From positions 721,001 to 785,000 of the forward strand of contig JBAMJR010000086.1 of NCBI GenBank assembly GCA_038501785.1: DNA of 64,000 bases, read 5' to 3'. This document shows, in pieces, positions 24,121 through 46,199 of this stretch. Under the pieces are notes generated by a model, which saw only the letters and a program-made list of their open reading frames with translations, did not search any database and was not told where the DNA came from. Source of the DNA: Myoxocephalus aenaeus. Taxonomy: Eukaryota; Chordata; Actinopteri; Perciformes; Cottidae. The position numbers were made by a program, and so were the translations under genes. How positions within the stretch are numbered: the stretch's first letter is position 1; the number at the start of each line of letters is the position of its first letter.

Positions 24121-27100
24121 ATGGCCTCCAGTTATCCGCCTCCCTTTGAGGGCACCGGTGAAGTGAAGGAGGGCTTCCTGTGCCCGCTGTGCCTGAAGGA
24201 CCTGCAGTCCTTCTACCAGCTGCAGGACCACTACGAGGAGGAGCACTCTGGGGACGACCGCCATGTGAGGGGACAGCTCAAAAGTGAGTCGCTCGCAGCC
24301 ACGGGGCAATTTGAGTTGCAAAAACAGAGTCTGAAGAATAAAAATAACTTTATATGGTCTCGTAAAAAAAAAAAAAAAAGACAGTGTGGCCCTTCTTTAA
24401 AGCAGTTTACGGGGTACAAATTGATTTTGATACAATGACACTGCAGTGTTTGACTTGGTGGAAATTGTTGCCAGGATGAATTGGCAACATTTTCTGCTGC
24501 AGGGAGGGAAAGTAGATACTGGTGAACTGCAGAGGAAGAGTCCGGTTTGAAAACGGAGGGGGGGTTGCTCTCTGATTTGTTCTCGTTTGCCTTGGAGGTT
24601 TACATTTTTCTTTATGCACAGATTTGGTTCAGAAGGCAAAGAAAGCCAAAGACAAGCTGCTGAAACGGGACGGAGACGACCGACCGGACACAGGCAGCTA
24701 CGAGTCCTTTTACTACGGAGGAGTGGACCCCTACATGTGGGAGCCTCAGGAACTGGGTGAGACTGTGAACCGGGAGGAGAAATAAACCGGCATGCCTTTT
24801 TTTTTTATTTGCTGGTTTAGTTTGTCATATCATTTTGGATAGAAACCAGACGAGTATTGATAAGATTTACTAAGACACGCTGAACTCGGATGATGGCTTT
24901 CCTTTCCTCTTTGCTTTTGTAGGAGCAACCAGAAGTCACCTGGACTACTTTAAGAAACACCGGGCTGCTCGGATCGATCACTACGTCATCGAGGTCAACA
25001 AGCTCATCATCAGACTGGAAAAGGTTCGCTTCCAACAGCACAAACCCCGAATCTCCTGCCTAACTGTGCCAACTCATTTGCAATGAAATTTGTCCTTTTT
25101 TTTTTAGCTGACATCGTTCGACAGGATCAACTCCGATGCTGCCAGAATCAGAGGTTTGTGTTTCCATCACGGCTCCGTCTCCTCTCACTGCAGGTCGATG
25201 AGTTTATGAATGAATGAGCCTTTTCATCCTCCTCTTTTCATAGCCATTGAGAAGTCAGTGGTGTCGTGGGTCAACGACTCGGACGTCCCGTTCTGTCCCG
25301 ACTGTGGAAACAAGTTCAACATCCGGAACAGGCGGCACCACTGTCGCCTCTGCGGGTCCATCATGTGCAGGAAGTGCATGGAGTTTGTCCCCTTACCGAT
25401 GGCTCGTACGTATGAAAAAAAAAAAAAAACTCATTGCATATCAAGTTTCGCCGTCCGTGTCTCAATACTGCGAAACACGTGGCCTTTTTCTATGCTCACA
25501 GAAAAGCTGATTAACGGGACGCGAGAAGCCCTGTGTGTACCCGGAAGCCCCGTTCACTACCAGCCCCCACCAGTTGGCGGCGGCGGCGGCGGCAGTGGGA
25601 TGGGCTCCAGAAGAGGCAGCATCAGCAGCCTGAGCAGCGTTACGTCCATGCTGGAGGAAAAGGACGACGAGAAGATCCGCTGCTGCCGCCACTGCATGGA
25701 CACGCTGCTGAAGACGCAGCAGAAGCTGGAGGAGAAGGACCACACGCCGGACGTAGTGAAACTCTACGAGGTCGGCACGGCAAACTCTTGGTTAAAATGA
25801 TAAAAGAGAATCTATGCATTTTACAGTCCGTCCCTTCTTCTGTTCCCCACTAGTGGCGCCGGTGATTCAGTGTTTTTTGTTTTCAAGCTGCCGTCGAGTT
25901 TACACTGTCGCATCCTTCCCGTCATTCAGTGTTTTGTCTTTTGGGGTTTCCTGTTGTTCAACTTGCTCAAAACTTGTTCTTCCTGCCCAGCGGCTGAGGA
26001 TGTGCATGGAGAAGGTGGACGAAAAGGCTCCAGAATACATCAGGATGGCCGACTCGCTGAAGTAAGAATTATTTACTTCAGCGAGAAGTATTTAGGAAGC
26101 ATCTTCTGATGCGAGGGGGAAATAATCGTGGCTGTCTGATCTCACAGTGCCGGAGAAACCACGTACAACCTCGACACTGCAGGCGGCCTGAGACTGGAGG
26201 TGATGAAATACTACGAACTGATCGATGCCCTGAGGTAGATGTCGCCGCTAATTGACAGAAATTTCATCCTTGAGCCGAAGTCTTCTGTCATGTTTGTCGA
26301 TATATATGGAGTTTTTAAGATCAAATGGAGTTCTGTTTTCTTCTCAGTAAGAAGATTTTAACACTAAACGCAAAAGACGATCCACCGCCGCATCCAAAGG
26401 CCCTGCAGCTGCAGAGGATGATCCGTTACACCGCCACGCTGTTCGTCCAGGTGAAGTCAGAACGCTGCTGCTGCTGCGTACGTCTCTCCAATTTTGATCC
26501 TTTCTTTCCCCCGAGTTCACTCATTCTCCGTGTCCTCCTCGTTTCAGGAGAAGCTGTTAGGCCTCATGTCTTTACCCACGAAGGCGAAATACGAAGAGCT
26601 GAAAGAAAAGAGAAAACAGGAACAAGAGAAGCGACTCCAACAGGAGAGACTGGTGAGATTGTTGTACAGACACTTGTCTTTATCCTTCACCATTCAGAAC
26701 TAGTCACTAAACGTGTATCTCATCTCATCTCATCTCAACAGGTATCCCAGGAGACCCTGAAGAAGAGGCAGGAGTCTGAGAAAAGCCGCCCGGCTCCCAG
26801 CTCCAACGGAGAGCTGCCGCGGGCCGCCCGGCCGCCGCGCGTGACCAAAGTCGGCGGGTGGTTGCCCTCGGCGGACTCCGTCCACACGCGCGGCGAGCTG
26901 GAGGACCCCCTCCTGCAGCAGATAGAGAACATCCAGTCGTTCCTGCGGCAGGCGCGGGAGGCCCGGAGGATGGACGAGGTGGCCATGCTGGAGGAGAACC
27001 TGCGTCAGCTGCAGGACGAGTACGACCAGCAGCAGACCAGGCTGGCCATCGCGCTCTCCCAGAAGCTGGCCCAGGAGGAGAGCCTGCAGCAGGGGGAGCT

Positions 27101-27884
27101 GGATCGCCTGGAGGCCCGGGAGAGGGCGCAGAGGGCGGAGAGCGAGGAGAGGGAGCACTGGGGCCCCGCGGCGGGCAGCGCTCTGCCTCCCATCAGCTGG
27201 GAGAGGTCTCTGGATGTCAGTCCGGCGGGCGGCTTCAACGGAGAGGAGGACTCTGACGCGGGGGACCTGACTCCGAAAGCCGAGAGCAGCCCGGCCTCTG
27301 CCAGAGCGTTCCCGGCTCTCGCGAGCCAGGAGGAGTCGCCTCCCAGGTTGAGGAGCTTAGGGGGCCACGTGACGCCCCCTGGCGGCGAAGCGCAGAACAG
27401 CGCCTCCCTCAACCCTTTCGATGAAGAGGACTCCACTCCCACGGAGGAGGATCCATCCAATCCCTTCTTTGAGGACATAAAGAAGGAACACAAAGAGGTC
27501 GGCGGCGGCGGCGGCGGGAAGAAAGAGTACAACCCGTTCGACGAAGAGGAAGAGGAGGCGGTCGAGGAGGACAAACGGGCCGGAAACCCCTTTGAAGACA
27601 GCGACGCGGCCGCCGGCAACCCGTTCCTGGAGGCCTCCGGGAACTCCTCGGGAGCCTCGACCAACCCCTTCGACGCGGACGACGACGACGTCGTCGTCGC
27701 GGAGGACTTGCCCGACGTGGACATGATCGAGGAGGAGCTGCTGCTGCAGCAGATCGACAACATCCGGGCGTACATCTTCGACGCCAAGCTCAGCGGCCGC
27801 CTGGACGAGGTGGAGCTCCTGTCGGCGAACCTCAGAGAGCTCCAGCACACCTTACAAGAGCAGAAGAAGAAGAAGAAGCACTGA
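24121..27884 (+). CDS. rbsn: Rabenosyn-5 (FYVE-finger Rab4/Rab5 effector)
   Basis: Rabenosyn-5 is a multivalent effector on early endosomes. It binds PI3P, Rab5, Rab4, EHD proteins and the VPS45 SM protein, and drives receptor recycling. Coding exons are 24121-24283, 24622-24756, 24923-25023, 25108-25153, 25244-25405, 25502-25770, 25991-26061, 26148-26234, 26348-26450, 26548-26652 and 26742-27884. All phases close to 794 residues (human 784). In order: an N-terminal C2H2 finger (CPLCLKD..H...EEH, residues about 19-41); a FYVE domain from about residue 155 with RRHHCR, split by a Gly/Ser-rich insert; a central Rab4-binding helical repeat (DPLLQQIENIQSFL..DEVAMLEENLRQL); six NPF motifs for EHD-type EH domains in an acidic tail; and a C-terminal Rab5-binding repeat (EEELLLQQIDNI). 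Two poly(Gly) runs (GGC repeats) may be length-variable. Identification is secure. Confidence 0.97.
27371..27387 (-). promoter_or_regulatory. CTCF-like motif inside rbsn coding exon
   Basis: On the minus strand this reads CGCCGCCAGGGGGCGTC, close to the known CTCF core CCACNAGGGGGCGC. It sits in the last coding exon of rbsn. Binding is inferred from motif match only. Confidence 0.35.
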
Positions 27885-29311
27885 CCCCGCCCACAAACCC
27901 CCCCCCCCCCCCCTCCCCACTACTACCTGCTACTTACCAAGTCCTGCAAGGCTAGCTCACTTTACATGACTAATGTAAACCCACTTGGTTTGGATCTGGG
28001 CGTGGTCTGCCGCGCCACACAAAGATTTCGTAAGTCCCAAAATTAAATATGTTCTAAAGCTCAGCAGACTGGAGTGACTCCCTTAATTTCTAAACCACTC
28101 GTCCTGTACAGGGTCGCTCTCAGAGGGCTGGAGGCTATTTCAGCATGCACAGTTTTTAAGTGCTTGCAAGAAAAGGTCTGTGTACAGTTTGCATGTTGCT
28201 GTAGATATCAGCCCCGTTGTATCAGGAAGAACAAACTGAACGGCATTCTAAATATTCTTTTTTTTATTTTTTTATAAATGGGACAAGTCTGATGGTTTGC
28301 TTCGAGTCTGGCTGTGGAAGTCAGGATGAACAAAGTCAAAATGGAATTGTGGCCAAAAGTGAAGAAATGGGAGCCAAGAAGCAGTTAATGCACATTTTTA
28401 AATCTATCGTTGAATAATGTGCGTTTTTTTTTTTTTTTTGCCAAATTATATTCAAAGATTACTCCACCGACATTCTCTCTTCTAACATTGTCACGATGGA
28501 CCGTAAACCCAGATATCTACATTACCCAAAATGTAACTCCGCCATCGTAGCCTCACGCGGCTCACAGACGTCTTCAGTACTTTCCAGAATGTTGAAAATG
28601 TTCAAACTTGCAGTCTTTAAGCTGTCGTTGATGCTGACTCGGGTGACATCACGTGAGGAAATTCTTCAGACGTTGATGTGTGAAATGAGGTAATTGAAGC
28701 TCAAAAGAACCAAACCGTACTTTACTGTTCTAACTGCCCCACAATACCCATCTGATAATGTAATCAGACGCAAATTGAATTTAGACTTCTACGACCAGCC
28801 TGTGATCATTCGGTAAAGTTGTTATTTATCTAAATGTCATCACAGACTTAAATTATTAAAATCGGTCACATGACTTCCTCCCCTCGTCGTTGTAAAAAAA
28901 ACAACAACCTGCGACCACTTTGTGTCACAGATTTACGCGGGAAATTAAAGACACAGAATCAGAGCTTTTGCTGTCGCTCTCCGTTATGTGACTTTCACTC
29001 ATGACTATGACGTCGTTATCGGAGCTTTTAATCCTTAAATCATACTATAAATAACCACGTGAATAAGTGTTACTGTTCATTTCTGTTTCAGTGAAAGTTT
29101 CTTTTTCTGTGAAACTGGATTTAAACGTTAACCCCCGTCTCCGTCTGTCTGCTCCTACTGGAGCAAATCCACTTTAAATCTTTTATTTTGTGCATCTCGT
29201 CTGTGTCACGTTGCATTTTTAGACTTTTTTTTTTTTTTTGGGACCCCTTCAGGGTCGTGATCCTACCGTTGACAGAGGCACTACGGATCCAAGCGAGCAC
29301 TCGGGTTGCAC

Positions 29312-29376
<65 letters not shown>

Positions 29377-29929
29377 AATTCAGCCGTTTAAACCAAGAAG
29401 GCCATTCATCCAGCCAGCATTCACCACGGACGTATGAACGCCGTCTGCATCTTCAGATAAGGCAACGAAGTCCTCGGGGTCAACGCAGCTTTTTAAACAT
29501 GTTTTCGTTAGTTCAGATTAATTAGCCACTACGTTACTGCCAGCAAGTATTATCACAGTGCTGCTAAGACATGTCACAGTGCTTCTGCAGTCCGAATGTC
29601 CTTAATTGTCTTCACAGACAAAAGCAGTATTTGTCTGTTGATCTCACACTAATATTTGGTGTCAAATAGAAGCGAAAAACGTGGGACACTAAATGTTGTG
29701 TGAGTTTGAAAGACTCCAGGAGCTTCTTCATGTGTACTAGCGGTTGATTTTTTTTTATTATTTTTTTTAGGTAATTTGCTAAAACATTTTTGATGCACAC
29801 AATTCTCATCTCAGCACCAATAAAAAAATAAAAATAAAATAAAAAGTTGTCTCTGTAAAACGTTTCTCGCTCTTTTGTGGTTATGCTTACTTCAAACATG
29901 CTCTAATGTTCTTCACACAGCGACGACCG
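27885..29929 (+). other. rbsn: rbsn 3' UTR and intergenic DNA
   Basis: A poly(C) run follows the stop. ATTAAA words at about 28042 and 28946 are candidate poly(A) signals; no canonical AATAAA was seen nearby. A pure (TA)n tract occupies about 29315-29373. No additional gene was recognised before the convergent mrps25 3' end. Confidence 0.45.
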
Positions 29930-29955
29930 CAGCCGCACAGGCAGGCAAATCCGTT

Positions 29956-29961
29956 TTTATT
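29956..29961 (-). terminator. mrps25: mrps25 polyadenylation signal
   Basis: TTTATT on the plus strand is AATAAA on the gene strand, 284 bp past the mrps25 stop codon. It implies a short 3' UTR of about 300 bp. Confidence 0.6.
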
Positions 29962-30244
29962 TGAACGTTTACATTGCAGTGTGAAACTCTTCCCGATGGG
30001 AGGATTCTTCTCCACGAGACCGGACAACGTTGTGTTGGCGGTTTCCTGCTGCTCGGGGGTTCAATGGAGGGTCTCAGTCCAGCCGGCGACGTTCTCACAA
30101 CGCACAGCCGGATGCATTTAGACACTCGTATGTACAGCTGCATTTTCTTTGCGATGCCGTAGTCCTTTTTTTTTTTTTTGCAATCGTACGAAATCAAAAC
30201 ATGGTCCGGTGAATGTACAGTACTCAGCTCTCCTCCTCGGCTTC

Positions 30245-30898
30245 TCACTCCTGCGCCGCCGCCGCCATCCGGGCTCGGTATTTCCCCGTCATCTCCTTGG
30301 GCAGCGGCGTGCTGCCGGGACACGGCACCTGGCCGTCCACCTGGCAGATGCACTCCCTCAGGCAGTACTTCTTGGGCCCGAAGTTGGCGGGGTTGGAGGC
30401 CTGCATCTTGGCCTGAGCCTCGGCTTGTAACACGTCTCTGAAGGAGAGAGCGGCTGCAATCAGTATCTGGTCTAATAAATATCTAGTATCTGGTCTAATA
30501 AAAAAAAATATATATATATATATTTTATCTGGTCTAATAAGGTGACACTCTAGATTTAGTGACTTTTGGAGCTTGTGTTGCTATCAACTTTCATTGGAAA
30601 AAAAGCGCTGTAATAATATTAAACTGTCTCGTACTCTTGCTATTTTCTCAAGATTGCCAACCCTACTTTTTAATGTTATTACTAACATTAGTTTCCTACT
30701 TTGAGGTACCTTCATGTTTTTTGTTGTACATTTATTTACTCTATATCTATATACAAAAGAAAAATATATATATAATATATTTATTTTAAAAAATATATAT
30801 ATATATTTATATTATATAAATATATTTAAAAAAAAAGAAATATATATATAATTATTATTTGTATTTTTTTATTTGTATTTTTTATATATTTTCTTTTA

Positions 30899-30943
<45 letters not shown>

Positions 30944-30950
30944 ATATAAA

Positions 30951-31000
<50 letters not shown>

Positions 31001-31048
31001 AAAATATATAAAAATATTCTTTTTTATTTTTTTATATATTTTCTTTTA

Positions 31049-31092
<44 letters not shown>

Positions 31093-31147
31093 AAAATATA
31101 TAAAAATATTCTTTTTTATTTTTTTATATATTTTCTTTTATATATTT

Positions 31148-31230
<83 letters not shown>

Positions 31231-32557
31231 TATATAAAAGAAAATATATAAAAAAAATACAAATAAAAAAATACAAATAATAATTATATATATAAAATAT
31301 AAAATGGCCTCCTTTGGGACGTGGTGGAACGGGAGATTTGCATCATGCTATCACGTCGATATGGACCCAAATATTATGAGTTGTGTTACAGCTTTCAGAA
31401 TTACTCTGATGGAATTGTGTGATCTCTGAATTGAAATCGATCAACATAACTAAACTATCTAAACCAGGAGACTCTGAATATTTTAGAATATCTTACTCCG
31501 ATTTGCCCAAAATCATCTTCACGTGTTGTGCAATTTGTTTGTGGTCCTTCCCTTCCACATCCACCAGAACTTGCTCCCCATCATCTGCAAAGGAGAGAGA
31601 ACATATCAGCCCAGGCTTGATGCAATACATAACAATCATAATGATGATGGTAATATTAATGCAGGTCAGACGAGCACACAGGAGAAGTTTCGCCTTCTTG
31701 GTTTTCTGCCAGAAATCTCCTTTTGGTTTCGGCTTCAACCCTACTTTTAGAAAATATCCGGTTTTGGGTTCAAATGAACCTTCTGGCAGAAACACCTGAC
31801 GGAGAACTTCTCCTGTGCATCAAACAGCGAGAGAATAACAAACCCAGGTAGAACTTCAAAAACGGTGACGGTGTCATATTTTTGAACATCATGATTTGGA
31901 GCCACTGGTTTTTGTACTGAATCCGAGGAATATTGAAGAACACAAACTTTCTGCAAAAAACAAAAGAACAAGTAAACATTTAAAACAGGTGGTCTGAATT
32001 TATTTAACATATTTCTTTAAGTATATTTTTTTATCCTCTTGATTCTGAATTTATTTATACTATTCCATATTATTGTATCATTATTAGTTGTAATAGTTAT
32101 TTAATCTAGCCAAGGAAACTGAAAAAATAAATCCACATTACTCTTTTTTTAAAACATTGTTTTATGTATCTTCTGTAACAGCTATAGTCGCAAAATATTG
32201 ATCCCGTACTTTAAAGATTCACAGATTTATGCATGTTCACTACAGCCGCCTGTGTTAAGTGGTATTTTTGCGAGAAAACAAACATATACTGGTTCTTGTG
32301 CATGAAATTAGAAGTGACAAAGAAAAAAAGGCTTAAATCTGAAGATAAAATCCACTAAACAAAGTGAAACTGAAGTGATTGGCGGATCGATCTATTAGTC
32401 AATTAACAGGAAATCAACTGGCATCTATTTTAATAATAAATGCATTGATTATGCAAAAAACATTCTCTGGTTCCAACTTCTTTAATATCTGAAATGTTGC
32501 TGCTTTAAAAAGACGTTGACCTGGGCTCTGGAGAAATTGTAATGTGCATATTTCACA

Positions 32558-32637
<80 letters not shown>

Positions 32638-32646
32638 CACACACAC

Positions 32647-32699
<53 letters not shown>

Positions 32700-33162
32700 T
32701 TTTACCAGGTTAACGTCTCATTGTGATTAAATTCAAGCGGGACCTAAGGACTTATAATCACTAACAAATGGAAAAAACTAAACATGTCAACACTACTAAT
32801 GACTGAGCTCAATAACCAGCTAATATTAATACAGAATACATAAAAATACATTAACAGGCCTAAAACGACTTCAGTTAAAAGACGAGGAGCAACCACATTG
32901 ACCACGAGTGTTATAGTCCCCATTCTTTAAGCGACCAACTAGTCTTTTAGAGAATAATCGGCACTATTACGTATTTAATGTAACTCATAATAACGTCTCG
33001 CGCGCTTGGAGCATCCGGGTCTTCTGACCTTGCTCCGTCGCTCAGCTCTCCCTGCGTGTTGTAGTTCACCGTCATGATCTTCACTCGGTTCTTGAAGATG
33101 ATGTCTCCCTTCTGGAGGTACTCCAGAGTCCTCCGGATGGGGAACCGTCCTTTCATCGGCAT
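30245..33162 (-). CDS. mrps25: Small ribosomal subunit protein mS25, mitochondrial
   Basis: mS25 is a structural protein of the 28S subunit of the mitochondrial ribosome, encoded in the nucleus. Four coding exons on the minus strand (33162-33029, 31950-31844, 31584-31497, 30437-30245) join with consistent phases to exactly 173 residues, the same length as I recall for human MRPS25. The N-terminus MPMKGRFPIRRTLEYLQKG is family-typical. The middle exons carry FVFFNIPRIQYKN and the thioredoxin-like fold core ending MILGKSE. The last exon has the conserved CLRECICQVDGQVPCPG block, with cysteines matching the metal-binding pattern of the family. Introns 1 and 3 are swollen by AT repeats. It converges on rbsn and shares its strand with nr2c2. 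Identification is secure. Confidence 0.96.
30489..31300. repeat. AT-rich nested inverted/tandem repeat in mrps25 intron 3
   Basis: Arms at 30841-30904 and 31231-31294 are inverted copies of each other, differing by about two Ts in a T run. Each arm continues inward into TGTGTA/(TA)n tracts. Between them a block of about 94 bp (AAAAAAGAAAATATATAAAA...TTTTCTTTTATATA), itself an inverted repeat, is tandemly duplicated. The structure can form a long cruciform. Confidence 0.85.
32563..32692. repeat. (AT)n microsatellite in mrps25 intron 1
   Basis: Two long TA tracts flank a short ACACACACAT core, with a poly(T) run at the right end. Confidence 0.95.
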
Positions 33163-33238
33163 CTTGCAGTCCCTTTTAGTTCGTGTTTACGAACCGCCAC
33201 ACCACAGGAGTCCAGCAACAGGGAGAGGCGCTTTCTGA

Positions 33239-33246
33239 TGACGTCA
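33239..33246. promoter_or_regulatory. mrps25: Consensus CRE (TGACGTCA) in mrps25 promoter
   Basis: The full palindromic CRE/ATF site lies 77 bp upstream of the mrps25 start codon and overlaps CACATG, an E-box-like word. The position fits a proximal promoter. Occupancy by CREB/ATF is inferred. Confidence 0.55.
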
Positions 33247-33613
33247 CATGAGCGACCAGGAGGTTGGCAGCGTTTGACAACTTGACAAGTACGAACAAAA
33301 CAGGGCATACTATGTATTATTATAATACAAATTATTAATAAAAAAAAATATATATATATTCTAACTCAAGTTGAGCAAAATCAAAATCAAATACAAAAAA
33401 TAACAAATACAACTAAAATAAACCTTTATAAATGAAAATGCGTTTCCTTCTTTATTTATCATATTTACCAGTGTAACATTGTAGAAAATATGCAAATGAA
33501 AAAACTAAACTAAAAAATATAAATATATACCATTTAATTAATATAAATAGTAAAAAATTCATACATTTTACTTCTATTTCATTGTCTTTTTTTCTTCTCT
33601 TTTTTATTAAACA

Positions 33614-33720
<107 letters not shown>

Positions 33721-34140
33721 CAATTAATAAATAAATAAATTACCAGACATCAATTATAAATAATACACAATATAATAAATTAATTCAATTTAAATCAAAA
33801 GTTAGTAGTCAAGTTCAACAATCATAATCCCATTGTATAATTTACATTACTCTGAATCTGGATCATTCCACGTCACTTTTTAAATTAAATTATATTAGCG
33901 TCGCCCAATTTCTCAAATGACATATTTCCCTCAGGGGGCTTTATAATCTGTACAACATACGAAATCCTCTGTCCTTGGACATAATGAATACGCTCAACCC
34001 GATGATAAAGAAAATCTCATTTTATGAATGAAGTTTTTGCCACGATTATTGAATGTACTTTCCTGGATGTACATATTGTCAGTGAGTGCATTGAGAGAAT
34101 GAGGTGTTTATGGACACTATAAATGAAATAAATATTTTGT

Positions 34141-35389
34141 GTGGTGTGTAAAGCTTTATTTACATGAGAGAGGATTCTGATTCATATCTCATAGTTTCAC
34201 TTTAACTATAATATACAGGTATTAACCATCGCTCAGACGCTTCCAGCATGAAGAGACTCAGTCGTGTCGTATTTCATACGTAATTGTTTATTTCTTTAAT
34301 AGCGCGTGGCCTCGGAGACTGGAATGCCGATACAGGAGCTCAGTCGTTATTACATCTTGTTTTATATCTTCATCGGTGTGAGGTAGAAATGTGGGGCTGC
34401 GACAAAACTTGAGCAAAACCTGAATGTTGTTTCTCGATCCCAACGCTTGAAGAAATGCAGAAAACCAAAGTACATTTACATCGTATAAAATTTAAAAACA
34501 TAGGATACTCAACCCACAAAGCTGACGTTTTTCTGCTCTAATATCCTCTATGCGTTAGCTGCTCATGGTTAATATTTTAAAGCCACGACATTTAAATTAA
34601 CATTTTTCATACAGCATTTAATTAAAATGCACTTAAGCAACTCCTTCATGCATTGCGATGCACTATAAAATTGATAACAATGCTCCCTTTATTAGGACAG
34701 ACAGCGACAAGATTATAAAACCCGGCTTAAAAACATCATGCACTCATTTTAATGAAACTACATGTACAAAGGTTATTTTCACAACAGTGCCTTTACAAAC
34801 AGTCTGTGTGGGTTTTAAACCCCCAAATATTACAAGTGACATATAATTCACGAGACATAATCCTTGTTGACGTCTTTACATTCCGCTCATCATTCGTGTT
34901 GCTGCGGATGCGTATTCTGAACCGTCGACGCTTCCCGAGAGAATCGTGTTTGTTTTAAAAAGTACTTTAAGTACACTTAGTATGCAATGAGCAAATTTTG
35001 TTCACAACAAATTAAAGTTTTTTTAGAAACACACACAAGACACAAAGTTTAGTCAGCATGAACACAAAGCTGATTGATGTGCACTTAGTAGAGGACAAAC
35101 ACAAGTACAAAAACCGTAGCATGGCTACACATACGCAACATTTATGAACCCAAAATCTTGAAGATAATCTCGTTCCTTAACAGAAATAAACGCCATGGAT
35201 GAATACACGATATATAAAATGCGGATACTGTGGGGGGACAGAGGGAAATAACATATAATTGATTGTCGTAAAAAGGGAAAGTGATGAAGCGATTGCACGG
35301 GTTATATTAGCAACATATCCATGATAATCCAGACATAAATGTACTTAAACATGAAAACCCAGAGATAAAATCTCTGAGATGTCATTCCG

Positions 35390-35422
<33 letters not shown>

Positions 35423-36389
35423 ATATATATGTATATATTTATATAAAGACATGTGGTCAGTTTAACTGGCTAATTTGGCTGATTTAGTTCAAAGTGAAAC
35501 AGAAAGTGGGATGTTGGTCATGTTGTAATGCACTGCTGTGGTAGATAAATGCCATGAGAGCCGGTCCTGATGAATACTGATTAAGGATCAATTAGTTGAG
35601 GTTCGAGATTGTTTTTGTACCTGATTGGAGTTCTCATTCCAACTATTATTTAAATGTATTTAAAGTTAAGAACTGTACATTAATGTCTCGCACCTCTGAG
35701 GAAGTGGTGTGAGTCTCAGAACTGAAAAAAAGAGAAAATTATTTCGAAGCCTTGAAGGATATTTAGAAGTCATTCTGTACTCAGCCTTTGTAAAAGCCTG
35801 AATTCTCAATTTAAGCAGCGCGGCCACTTAAATACTTTGTTTGTAACGCCAATGTTCCCAAATACAAACACAAACAAATCATTTACAGCTTTAAAGTACT
35901 CTTTAAAAGTAAGTACTGAGATGTACTCTCATCTTTAGACTTTACAAAGAAGAAACTTCACCTCCTCCTCGTTGATGCAGCTCATCTGCTCTCTGCTAAA
36001 TGATGTGTGTGATCAACGTGAGACGCGTGGAGGCTTAGAAAAAGACCGTTAGAAAAGGCTATTTTCGCGTTCATACGTAATTAGCTTGAAGTGCCATTAA
36101 GACATTAAAGGGAGACGAGCGCAGCTGCAGAGGATTCCTTTTCCGTTCAGCTCAGAGCGACTGAGTTCAGAGCCAGAAGATTCAAGAGTACCACACTGCG
36201 TCGCTCCAGAAAACATTCCCACTGTCATCCTGGCTTTTCCATCCCAGGTTATCTTAATCTACCGAGGATTCCTGAATGTCTTTGCAAACATGCGTCGATA
36301 AAAAAAAAAAGGATTTGGGCCTGGCGAGGGCCGAAGAAGAAGAGTACCTGAAGTGGAGACGCCGTGGTCTTTCATGCCGGGCGCCGGGG
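34141..36389 (-). other. nr2c2: Probable nr2c2 3' UTR
   Basis: From the nr2c2 stop to a candidate AATAAA on the gene strand (TTTATT at 34155-34160) there is about 2.2 kb with no other gene. A (TA)n tract lies at 35390-35440. The extent is a guess from the poly(A)-like word and the lack of alternatives. Confidence 0.35.
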
Positions 36390-44986
<8,597 letters not shown>

Positions 44987-45295
44987 GGAGTCTGAAAGGG
45001 AGGATGACACCTACGATTTCAAACACATTTTAACACGCTTAAACACACACAACTTCTATGTCTGCGACACACATCTGTTTTAGTTGAGTCTGCGTAAGGC
45101 GTAGACATTTTATTATACAATAACACTTTGTCTGAACTGTCAAAGGAAGGTTTGTCTCTATGGCAGCAACTAAAGAAAGCATCCACAGACAAGGAAAGTA
45201 GCACCCATAGTATTCTAGACTCCATACGGGTCATATGGGACAACTCAGACCGCCAGCAAACAGTACATCATGAAGGTCCCCCTCTGAACGCTCAC

Positions 45296-45380
45296 CTCTG
45301 CCTCGTGCTCAGAGTCCACTTTCTGCTGAGAGAGCAGACTGAGGTTGGTCGTCATGATGATGAAAGGTCATTAGTGAGGT
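45296..45380 (-). other. nr2c2: Possible nr2c2 leader exon with upstream ORF
   Basis: The acceptor TTCCAAACAG precedes 45380 and a good donor GAG/GTGAGC follows 45296. The segment contains an ATG (45355) opening 20 codons to the donor. Joined to the next exon (44991), this frame would end at the TGA that overlaps the ATGATG of the main start. It may be a 5' UTR exon with a short upstream ORF or an alternative N-terminus. No homology supports it. Confidence 0.35.
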
Positions 45381-46199
45381 CTGTTTGGAAAGATGCCACA
45401 GATAAATCAACCACAAAAGGTGCAAACCGTCACAGAGGAGCAGGACTACGCTACGAAGGCTTTATAAAGATAACGCTGCGCTTGCCGATATCTTCTTGAT
45501 GATTTTGAGGGGACGTTCTGGATGATTTACGTGACTTGGCAGCTGTAGCGCAGACATAAGGTGTCACACACACACAAAAACGTCACTCAAATAAAAACCA
45601 AATGGAACACCAAGTTTGCACATGCCATCATATAATTAACAAATATCTATATTGTGTCATTAACATCAGGTTATATATTTTCTTCCACATCTAACCTACT
45701 TTAATCTTCTACCTTTGGTAAAAAGATTTGCTCAACAAATCCAGCTGTGGCTGCAGGGACGTCACCTCGAGTCGAGTCTATGACCTCTTAAATCCGAACT
45801 AGACGTGAGATTTGAGAGACCGTTGATAACCAGATTACGCGACAGTCTGGTGGACCATCATGTTGTCCAGTGTGACATTGTAACAAAGGCAACTGATCAT
45901 GCACGACCTATAACATGAACATCCCGACATCGCGGCTGCTTTTCCTGCTGTCTTTGCTTCCATTTTCAGGCAATAAACCTGGCGTGTCTCTATTTTACAG
46001 ATGATCAAGTCAAAATTGATGCAGATAATATATATTTACTGCATTAAAAACAAGACTGCGATAAATGTTTTTGTGTATTTGATAGTTGGGTAAAAAGCAA
46101 AAAGATCTAGGAGAAAAGCACCACAAATTATTAAAAGCTAAGTAAACACATGTGATTTTTTTAACACAGTGGGTAAAGCATTATCCACAGATTCACACT

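Noticed and set aside
26860..27850. Antisense Leu/Ser-rich open frames opposite rbsn
   Set aside because: They are complements of GAG/CAG-rich coiled-coil and acidic coding sequence.
31418..31799. Plus-strand open frame of 126 codons
   Set aside because: It lies antisense to mrps25 exon 3, and the minus strand gives the conserved protein with correct splice sites.
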